Source: Leptolyngbya sp. SIO1E4 (GTDB taxonomy: Bacteria > Cyanobacteriota > Cyanobacteriia > Phormidesmidales > Phormidesmidaceae). Taken from it: 64,000 bases of DNA. The DNA lies in assembly GCA_010672825.2 (NCBI GenBank), contig JAAHFU020000002.1, positions 1,066,001 through 1,130,000 on the forward strand. Direction: 5' to 3'. The position numbers and the translations under genes were made by a program. Within the stretch, counting starts at the first letter, position 1. Each line of letters begins with the position of its first letter. Shown one piece after another: positions 46,972 to 53,683 of this stretch. The notes below the pieces were generated by a model. The model saw only the letters and a program-made list of their open reading frames with translations. It was not told the origin of the DNA and made no database searches.

Positions 46972-47050
46972 AGGCAAAGAAAAGGAGGGTGACATTGCCT
47001 ACAACTCAGCAATGTCAATGCCTTTAAGCCGTAAGGCCTGCCCGAAAATC
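46972..47050. other. Hairpin-rich segment, possible non-coding RNA
   Basis: TGACATTGC (46990-46998) pairs perfectly with GCAATGTCA (47009-47017). It is enclosed by AAGGCA (46972-46977) and TGCCTT (47020-47025), then followed by GCC-GTAA-GGC with a GNRA-like loop. The strand is undetermined. Confidence 0.35.
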
Positions 47051-47485
47051 AGCTGCTCTATGGGCTGAGTAATTTAACCGATGGCTTCGAGGTGAGTTCT
47101 CGTTGATTTTACGGAGGCTTTTGTCAGGTATATTACCTAAGGGGTAGTACTGAATCAGTCGGCAGAAACTATGGCAACTTTGCGTTTTTGCATTCTTCTG
47201 ATGTGACTTCAGTAAGATGTGTTGTTATAGCTACTAAAGTCACTGAAACCATCTAAGGATTGTATAGATAAAGTTAAATTAACTCTGCCAGAAGGTAATT
47301 GTTTAGGGGGTTATTGCTGTATCTGCTTGCCAAGCTGATCCTTTGTCTTATTCAATGGCGCGATGTACTTTTCCGCAAAATTTTGAAGGTTGCGATCGCC
47401 TGCCGAGTGAGATCTGCAGCCGTTATGTCAGAAAAGATATGACTGATCCCCATTACCTTTTCTGAGTGGATAGAGAATCCGTGAA

Positions 47486-47566
47486 CTATAGCGGTTTGTA
47501 TTTGACCCTGGCTCCTAAACCTTGACCTGGTCTTAATCAAGATGTCGCGGACTCAATAGAACCAGG
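47486..47566 (+). repeat. Interspersed ~90-bp repeat, copy 4 (short, diverged)
   Basis: It starts CTATAGCGGTTTGTA and ends GACTCAATAGAACCAGG. Parts of the middle are missing compared with copies 1, 5 and 6. It lies only about 80 bp from copy 5. Confidence 0.7.
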
Positions 47567-47644
47567 TGATCAACTGTGCACTACAGCATTTCCTTTCTCG
47601 GTGAGGTACAGCTTATTTCCTGAAATCAAGGGTTCTAGGTAGAT

Positions 47645-47740
47645 CTATAGCGGTATGCAGGCTAATCAAGCACACCCTAGCCCCCAAACCCTAGACCCTA
47701 GTCTTGACCCAGATGTACTGGACTCAACTGAACAAGGCTA
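47645..47740 (+). repeat. Interspersed ~90-bp repeat, copy 5
   Basis: CTATAGCGGTATGCAGGCTA through ACCCTAGCCCCCAAACCCTA to GAACAAGGCTATA. The ends TATAGC and GCTATA form a 6-bp terminal inverted repeat, the most complete in the family. Confidence 0.85.
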
Positions 47741-47918
47741 TATTTATGGCAACCTACTTGTAAGCCCTCCGCATCCCACGATTCGTCTCAGCTAGTTGCT
47801 ATCAGACAGAATCTATGAAGATGCGAAGGGCATGTTCGAAAATCGAGTGGTTCCAGCCCTGACCTTCAGGAAACTTCCTGAAGTGGTCATAATGCTGAAG
47901 AAGATGTGAGCCGGGTGT

Positions 47919-48221
47919 CTATTGTTCTTGCATCAGTCGCAGGTAGTTTTGCCGAAGCTGCAGGTGATTCTCCGTGATGCGCTCAGAGAGATGCTTTTCT
48001 ACCTGGCATAGCTCTTGCCAAAATGCCACGGAACGCTGAGAAGCGACATATTCACGCCAGAGCATCTGCACCATGGTTGCCACTTGAGGATTGTCGTATC
48101 GCAGATCCTCATACAGTTCGTTGAATGCTGCATGAGCCTGATCCTGAGTTGTGGCATCCTGAGCCAGCTTCATTGCAGCTTGCAGGGCTTCAGTTGGGGA
48201 TTGAGTAACCGTTTTATTCAT
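47919..48221 (-). CDS. Hypothetical small helical protein, 100 aa
   Basis: A soluble all-helical protein (TEALQAAMKLAQDATTQDQA, QVATMVQMLWREYVASQRSV, HLSERITENHLQLRQNYLRL). No metal or nucleotide motifs are seen. The regular amphipathic helices suggest a dimeric or scaffold-binding protein. I do not recognise the family. It diverges from trpS with a 109-bp gap. Confidence 0.65.
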   Translation of the reverse strand: MNKTVTQSPTEALQAAMKLAQDATTQDQAHAAFNELYEDLRYDNPQVATMVQMLWREYVASQRSVAFWQELCQVEKHLSERITENHLQLRQNYLRLMQEQ

Positions 48222-48330
48222 GGGGGCTGTTAAATCTCAACGACAGTAAAACAGACAGGCAATTCTAAAATTAGTCGAGTGCTCTTATACAATCTTTAAC
48301 AGAGTATACAGATTGATAAAGTTCTTATCC

Positions 48331-49341
48331 ATGGGCAAACACCGTATTCTTTCAGGAATTCAACCCACCGGCAATCTGCACTTAGGAAACTACTTGGGCG
48401 CCATTCGAAACTGGGTGGCATTACAGGAAGAATACGACAGCTTCTTGTTTATGGCAGATTTACATGCCATTACAGTGCCCCATGACCCTGCCAAACTTGC
48501 AGAAGATACCTACAATGTCGCAGCGACTTACATCGCTTGCGGTATTGATCCTGACAAATCCACCATTTTTGTTCAGTCTCATATTTCAGCCCATAGTGAG
48601 CTGGCATGGCTCTTTAACTGCCTCACGCCTCTGAATTGGCTAGAACGCATGATTCAGTTTAAGGAAAAAGCAGTGAAGCAGGGCGAAAATGTCACGGTAG
48701 GGCTGCTTGCTTATCCTGTTTTGCAGGCGGCTGATATTCTTCTGTACGAGCCAGATCTCGTTCCTGTGGGTGAAGACCAAAAGCAGCATATCGAACTGAC
48801 TCGAGATATTGCAAACCGTCTTAACTTTCAATACGGCAGCGAAGATCACCCCGTGCTCAAAGTCCCAGAGCCACTGATCCAAACTGCTGGAGCCCGGGTG
48901 ATGAGCTTGACGGACGGCACTAAGAAAATGTCGAAATCGGATCCCTCTGAGATGAGCCGCATTGACTTGGTCGATTCTCCAGAGGTGATCAAGCGCAAGA
49001 TCAAGCGATGTAAGACGGACCCTGTTCGCGGATTGGCGTTTGATGATCCCGAGCGCCCTGAATGTAACAACTTGCTCACCCTCTACATGCTGCTGTCTGG
49101 TCAGACCAAAGAAGCGGTTGCAGAGCACTGTGCCGAGATGGGCTGGGGGCAGTTTAAGCCCTTGCTGACAGAGACGCTAGTAGAAGCATTGCGGCCCATT
49201 CAGGCTAAATTCCAGGCTCTAATGGACGATCGCACTTATTTAGAATCTGTTTTGCAGCAAGGTCGAGAAAAAGCAGAGGCGATCGCCCTAGAAACCCTGG
49301 GTAAGACAAAAGCTGCTCTGGGATATTCTCGACCCCGCTAA
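48331..49341 (+). CDS. trpS: Tryptophanyl-tRNA synthetase
   Basis: A 336-aa class I synthetase that charges tRNA-Trp. It starts MGKHRILSGIQPTGNLHLGN, where HLGN is the HIGH equivalent (residues 17-20). KKMSKSDPSE is the KMSKS loop. The N-terminal LFMADLHAIT and HSELAWLFNCLTPL regions are typical of bacterial TrpRS. The ATG at 48331 is preferred to a TTG at 48313. metF follows after 85 bp. Confidence 0.97.
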   Translation: MGKHRILSGIQPTGNLHLGNYLGAIRNWVALQEEYDSFLFMADLHAITVPHDPAKLAEDTYNVAATYIACGIDPDKSTIFVQSHISAHSELAWLFNCLTPLNWLERMIQFKEKAVKQGENVTVGLLAYPVLQAADILLYEPDLVPVGEDQKQHIELTRDIANRLNFQYGSEDHPVLKVPEPLIQTAGARVMSLTDGTKKMSKSDPSEMSRIDLVDSPEVIKRKIKRCKTDPVRGLAFDDPERPECNNLLTLYMLLSGQTKEAVAEHCAEMGWGQFKPLLTETLVEALRPIQAKFQALMDDRTYLESVLQQGREKAEAIALETLGKTKAALGYSRPR

Positions 49342-49426
49342 GGTTTTATCTGCAGCCTATCCCCTGGCAACAGCGGGCTATACTGACGAAACTAGCTGTT
49401 ATAGACGTATCATCGTCATTCGTCGA

Positions 49427-50407
49427 ATGGTCGCCAACCTCCCCCTTCAGAAATCGCCGTCCGGATCCCAGTTTCAGGCGGCCATTCGTGCTGGTGAGTT
49501 TCTCATCACGGCAGAAGTCATGCCCCCTAAAGGGGGCGATCCTAGTCATATGGTGGCAATGGCGCAAAATCTGCGAGGGCGCGTCCATGGGATCAACATT
49601 ACCGATGGCAGCCGGGCCGTGATGCGCATGTCTTCTTTAGCATCAGCGGTGATTTTGCATCAGAAGGGAATTGAACCGATCTGCCAGATGGCTTGTCGGG
49701 ATCGCAACCGCATTGCTCTACAAGCTGATCTTTTAGGGGCCCATGCCCTTGGAATTCGCAACATCTTAGCCCTGACAGGTGATCCTGTAAAAGCTGGGGA
49801 TCATCCTGATGCCCGAAGTGTATTTGATCTGGAGTCTGTTCGTCTGCTAAGGCTGATTCAGCAGCTCAACCATGGATTTGACCTGAACGATCGCCCCCTA
49901 ACCAGCCCCCCCACTCAACTATTTGCAGGAGCTGCTGTTGATCCCCAAAGTCCTAGCTGGTCAGGGCTGCAGCGGCGCTTTGCCAAAAAAATAGAAGCCG
50001 GAGCCCAGTTTTTTCAGAGTCAGCTTATTGATGACTTCGAGCGGCTTGAAAAATTTATGGATCAGATTGTTGCTGGTTGCGATCGTCCAATTCTAGCCGG
50101 TATCTTTTTGCTCAAATCAGCAAAGAATGCTCGATTTATCAATCGCAATGTGCCGGGGGTTCAAATTCCTGAGCATATGATTGAGCGGTTAGCTAAAGCC
50201 TCCGATCCCTTGCAAGAAGGTATCCGTATCGCGGCAGAGCAAGTTAGGGCCGCCCAAGACTTGTGCCAGGGGGTTCATATGATGGCCGTGCGTCGGGAAG
50301 ACTTGATTCCTCAGATTCTTGATTTAGCGGGGGTTAAACCCCTGGTGTCTGGTCATCACATGCCCCCAGAGCAGAGGGTAGAAGTGGCGAATTCTGCTAA
50401 TTCTTAA
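49427..50407 (+). CDS. metF: Methylenetetrahydrofolate reductase-like protein
   Basis: A 326-aa TIM-barrel flavoprotein fold. Conserved MetF-type blocks are AEVMPPKGGD near residue 29, then DGSRAVMRMSS, QMACRDRNRIALQADLLGAH and NILALTGDP. AGAQFFQSQLIDDFERLEKF (residues ~190-210) and ILAGIFLLKSAKNARFI follow. This fits reduction of 5,10-methylene-THF to 5-methyl-THF for methionine synthesis. Cyanobacterial members differ from E. coli MetF in the N-terminus, so electron donor choice (ferredoxin or NADH) is unknown. Confidence 0.9.
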   Translation: MVANLPLQKSPSGSQFQAAIRAGEFLITAEVMPPKGGDPSHMVAMAQNLRGRVHGINITDGSRAVMRMSSLASAVILHQKGIEPICQMACRDRNRIALQADLLGAHALGIRNILALTGDPVKAGDHPDARSVFDLESVRLLRLIQQLNHGFDLNDRPLTSPPTQLFAGAAVDPQSPSWSGLQRRFAKKIEAGAQFFQSQLIDDFERLEKFMDQIVAGCDRPILAGIFLLKSAKNARFINRNVPGVQIPEHMIERLAKASDPLQEGIRIAAEQVRAAQDLCQGVHMMAVRREDLIPQILDLAGVKPLVSGHHMPPEQRVEVANSANS

Positions 50408-50714
50408 ATTTTGCCCCTAAGGAAAGGCTATAGCTGTTGGGGTGTCTTTTGCGCTTTCCTGGAGTCGCCAGCCTGCTTATCGCCTTGTTCAGTTGAGTCC
50501 AGTACATCCGGGCCAAGACAGGGCCTAGGGTTTGGGGTCTAGGGTGTGCTTGATTAGCCTGCATACCACCGCAATAGGACAAGAGTGCAAGCCATTTTGA
50601 TTCTGTGCTTGGTATCAGAGCATGCTCGGTACCTTAATCACAATGGCCAGTGTATTTCGGTGTCAAAATTTCAGGGTTACATGTGGCTTCGTAGGAGCAA
50701 CAAATTGGCTGCCC
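50408..50714. other. Intergenic region with repeat copy 6 and a long hairpin
   Basis: It contains the repeat at 50482-50577 (minus) and the hairpin at 50683-50726, which begins here and ends within the next gene's stop. No gene accepted: the 61-aa ORF at 50397-50582 is the repeat read in antisense. Confidence 0.5.
50482..50577 (-). repeat. Interspersed ~90-bp repeat, copy 6
   Basis: On the minus strand: CCTATTGCGGTGGTATGCAG through ACACCCTAGACCCCAAACCC to ACTCAACTGAACAAGGC. Close to copies 1 and 5. Confidence 0.85.
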
Positions 50715-50726
50715 CTACGAAGCCAC
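50683..50726. terminator. 12-bp-stem hairpin containing a stop codon
   Basis: GTGGCTTCGTAG (50683-50694) pairs perfectly with CTACGAAGCCAC (50715-50726). The TAG complement at 50715-50717 is the stop of the minus-strand gene. The loop sequence GGAGCAACAAATTGGCTGCC also pairs partly. The form resembles palindromic cyanobacterial repeats of the GTAGGGGC type. Confidence 0.65.
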
Positions 50727-51254
50727 CCGATGAAATTGTTGTACCTCGCACCGTGTTAGTACAAAAGGCGCTTTAGAGTCAATGCGAACAACGTTGGCTG
50801 TACCAGTCTTGATCGTCATACCTTGCTCTGCGTAGCGCTTGTGTACCGCAGTTGCTTCGTGGGGTTCGATCTCAGTTTTAGCCATTGCCACACAATGCCC
50901 TTGTCGATTCAGGGCTGAAATAGTAATGGCCTGGCTGCCAACGACCCAAAAGCGCATTTGTCGGATCGGGTGCGCTAGGTTGACCTTAAAACTTCTGCAC
51001 TGGCCGGTAGGCATGACAACCGTGCAGCGCTCATCGGTCAGAAAGCGAGGATTGGACGGGCGAGCTGCGATTGCATCCTCAAAGTGCACGCCAAATCGCA
51101 TAAACTGAGCCGCAACTCGTTCGAAGACTTTCAAGCGGGCAATCGGTAGCGATCGCCACTCTAGTCGTGATTTGTAAAACGTGTGCAAAACTGGCGTTTG
51201 CACAAATGTAAATGCAAATTTATCCCAGGTATCTCGAGTAAGCAAAAGTCGCAT
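50715..51254 (-). CDS. Hypothetical protein, 179 aa
   Basis: A soluble protein with a beta-rich look (RCTVVMPTGQCRSFKVNLAH, AITISALNRQGHCVAMAKTE, TIKTGTANVVRIDSKAPFVL). No transmembrane segment or signal. The family is not recognised. The ATG at 51254 is preceded by AGGGA, which lies in the loop of a 7-bp stem-loop (51258-51288), so translation could be controlled by folding. The last codons VAS-stop are encoded in the arm of the 12-bp hairpin. Confidence 0.65.
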   Translation of the reverse strand: MRLLLTRDTWDKFAFTFVQTPVLHTFYKSRLEWRSLPIARLKVFERVAAQFMRFGVHFEDAIAARPSNPRFLTDERCTVVMPTGQCRSFKVNLAHPIRQMRFWVVGSQAITISALNRQGHCVAMAKTEIEPHEATAVHKRYAEQGMTIKTGTANVVRIDSKAPFVLTRCEVQQFHRVAS

Positions 51255-51257
51255 ATG

Positions 51258-51288
51258 GTAGACATCCCTGTAACTCGTCGTTGTCTAC
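51258..51288 (-). promoter_or_regulatory. Stem-loop over the ribosome-binding site of a hypothetical gene
   Basis: GTAGACA (51258-51264 in plus orientation) pairs with TGTCTAC (51282-51288). AGGGA of the minus-strand ribosome-binding site lies in the loop. Confidence 0.4.
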
Positions 51289-51848
51289 ATGAAAAGCCCA
51301 AGAGATTTCGTAGAAAAGAATGCACCCTATGGCAGTTTGGCAACTGTCTTCAGTATGGATTTGTGACAAATATCACAAGAAGATATTGTGGTTTTCCGAG
51401 GGTTTGTTGGTTAAATTACTTCATGAAATGTTGATTCTCTGCATAACCTGCTTCAATTCTTCTTTACGAAGAGATTGGGTCATTTCCGGAGAATTTCGGA
51501 AGACTTTTGGCCATTAGCAATTTACACTAGGCGCGCGTTTTGGCAAGGTTAGGCTGAGCCTGACAGAAAGCCTGAGCCCCCTCCAAAAACAGTCTCTCGA
51601 AGAATATGTCGTTCAGTATAGCGGGTGAGTGTGACAATGCTGTGAGTGTCCAGTACCCTGTCCTGCTGTGCCACCGCTCTAGAGTCAGTATTGTGTAGTC
51701 TAGCGCCATCGCTAACAGGTTTCTCTAAGCTGATGCAGCGCTGTTCCTGGGTTTCAGTGCGCGGTGTCGTCAGGTCACAAGGCTTTGACTCGGTAACTCA
51801 CACCTTGCTCAATCGAGAAATGAAGCAGCTTCCGTGCTTTTTGCATGT
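51289..51848. other. Intergenic region of 560 bp
   Basis: No credible gene, repeat copy or strong hairpin. The short ORFs lack protein character. It is AT-rich near 51400-51480. Confidence 0.4.
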
Positions 51849-52697
51849 TCATGAGGTTGCAGCCGGAATAGTGGCATAGCTACCAAAAATTTTAAGCGTT
51901 TCTGTGCAGCCCCTTAATGCCTGCAGTACCTTTTGTGTGTGGCTAGAGGCCAGGCTGGCTTCTAAATCCAAAAAGAACAAATATTCCCCTAGGGAACGCT
52001 TGGTGGGCCGAGATTCAATGCGACTAAGGTTGATATTCTCCTCTGCAAAAATCTCTAGTGGGCGCAGAAGGGCGCCAGGGGCGTTGATTGGTAAGCTAAA
52101 AGCCAGGGAGGTGTGACTCCCCTCCTGATGCTGTTCTTGACCTAGAATCAGAAACTTAGTGCAATTATCTGGCTGGTCGTTAATGCCTTGTACCAAGATA
52201 GGGACGTTGTACAACTGAGCAGCCCACTCAGAGGCGATCGCGGCAGCCGTATGGGAGTCTTCAAGGTGCTGCAGGGCCTCTGTTGTAGAACGCGTTGGGA
52301 TTAAGGTCACGGTTGGACAATGCTGGGAAATCCATTGTTGGCATTGCCCCAGGGCTTGTGGATGGGAATAGAGCGTTTGAATCTTGTCAATCTCTTGGGC
52401 ATAGGTCAGCAACGTATGCTTGATCGGCAACACCAATGCCTTTTGAATCCGCAGATTATCAAGCTGCCACAGCGTGTCTAGGGTGACGGCAACGGTCCCT
52501 TCGATGGAATTTTCTACCGGCACAATCGCGATCGAGACCTGATTTTGGGCCGCTGCTTGAATTGCTTGCAAAATGCTGGGAAAGCTCTGCAGACGGCTTT
52601 CTAGCTGGTCATGGGTTTTGAGCCAGGCCTGATACGCTAAGCTTGCCTGTTCTGAATAGGTTCCGCGTGGGCCTAGGTGAGCAATCGATATGACCAT
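51849..52697 (-). CDS. pheA: Prephenate dehydratase
   Basis: A 282-aa enzyme turning prephenate into phenylpyruvate for phenylalanine synthesis. The catalytic domain begins VISIAHLGPRGTYSEQASLA and has AIVPVENSIEGTVAVTLDTL and LIPTRSTTEALQHL. The C-terminal ACT regulatory domain is marked by TSLAFSLPINAPGALLRPLE and INLSRIESRPTKRSLGEYLF, which binds Phe for feedback control. There is no fused chorismate mutase. The start at 52697 (MVISIAHLG) fits homologues; a longer ORF from 52766 is less likely. Confidence 0.96.
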   Translation of the reverse strand: MVISIAHLGPRGTYSEQASLAYQAWLKTHDQLESRLQSFPSILQAIQAAAQNQVSIAIVPVENSIEGTVAVTLDTLWQLDNLRIQKALVLPIKHTLLTYAQEIDKIQTLYSHPQALGQCQQWISQHCPTVTLIPTRSTTEALQHLEDSHTAAAIASEWAAQLYNVPILVQGINDQPDNCTKFLILGQEQHQEGSHTSLAFSLPINAPGALLRPLEIFAEENINLSRIESRPTKRSLGEYLFFLDLEASLASSHTQKVLQALRGCTETLKIFGSYATIPAATS

Positions 52698-52928
52698 AGA
52701 AAGTGTCGAGTACTGACAGCGCTTATTTATCGTAAGTGTTGAGGGCTGATCTGGCGTCAGCGCCAAAATCGCAAAGGTTGCCTCTACACTTCTATGGGAC
52801 TTCTACGGGAAATTGATTACGAGGTGTTAACCTGATTGAAGGATGCTAGTCAGATACACTGCGGCAACGTTGTCCGCAAGCATCAAGTTTTGCCTCGGGG
52901 ATGCACTTTCCCTCAGTTCAGTACATTT

Positions 52929-53522
52929 ATGCTCCGACTCTCTGCCCGCCAATCCGTGACGATGCAAGTTTCCCAAAAGTCTGTGCCCTTGCATCACTAT
53001 TTGAAACAGCCGCAAAGACTTGTTCATGCCTTAATGAACCCGAGTCAAGTTGAGGATCTGGGATCGGGTCACTTTCGTTTGCGTTTGAGAGTGATTCGGT
53101 TTTTGATGTTGAACATTTGCCCGGTGGTTGATCTGCATATCGATGTAAGTCAAGCTCGCTTTCTCAAGGTTCGCTCCGTTGCCTGCCAAATTCAGGGCAA
53201 TGAATTTGTAGACCAACGATTTGACTTATCTCTATCAGGATTTCTCAAGCTTGAAGAGCAAGCCAAAACAACTCGGGTAAGTGGGCAGGTTAATTTGGCG
53301 ATCGCAGTCGATTTGCCGCCAATCATGCAGCTCACTCCCTACGCCATTCTAGAAACAACTGGGAACCAGATTCTCAAGGGTATTTTGGCCACGATGAAGC
53401 AACGGCTTATCCGTCAATTAGCGGCGGATTATGACCGTTGGAGTGCTCAGCAAACGCTTCAAAAAACACCCAAGCTGGCAATGGGAGGCGGAACGTCCCA
53501 GGCTTCTTGCCTAGACAGCTGA
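52929..53522 (+). CDS. DUF1997-family protein
   Basis: A 197-aa protein of the cyanobacterial/plant DUF1997 type. It begins MLRLSARQSVTMQVSQKSVP and has LHHYLKQPQRLVHALMNPSQ, VRFLMLNICPVVDLHIDV-like strands and a C-terminal ILKGILATMKQRLIRQLAAD helix ahead of YDRWS. The pattern suggests a lipid- or pigment-binding beta fold (SRPBCC-like), but the role is unknown to me. It diverges from pheA. The 31 residues upstream of the ATG at 52929 are not convincing. Confidence 0.82.
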   Translation: MLRLSARQSVTMQVSQKSVPLHHYLKQPQRLVHALMNPSQVEDLGSGHFRLRLRVIRFLMLNICPVVDLHIDVSQARFLKVRSVACQIQGNEFVDQRFDLSLSGFLKLEEQAKTTRVSGQVNLAIAVDLPPIMQLTPYAILETTGNQILKGILATMKQRLIRQLAADYDRWSAQQTLQKTPKLAMGGGTSQASCLDS

Positions 53523-53683
53523 TAGAGGCATTATTTTCCTTAAGCTTCCCTTAATTCATAAAGCCCTGACGTTTAACCCGCTGTCCTCCAGTTCTTAGCG
53601 TAGAAGGGGTGAGTCTAGCGCGTAATATTTGCTTAAATAAGCAGAGCAATTAACGTCTTCGTGGGGGAGTGCAGAGGGTTTGT

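Larger units (their letters stand above)
46742..47918. other. Gene-poor region of about 1.2 kb
   Basis: No credible protein gene. It contains a possible pseudoknot-like structure (46821-46864), a hairpin-rich stretch (46972-47050), a GATCGC-rich spot near 47394, and two copies of the ~90-bp repeat. The region is the longest in the window without a gene and is a candidate site for a non-coding RNA or decayed gene. Confidence 0.55.

Noticed and set aside
50397-50582. 61-aa minus-strand ORF sharing a peptide with the 2189-2419 ORF
   Set aside because: The shared peptide comes from the same repeat unit (copy 6), not from a conserved protein.
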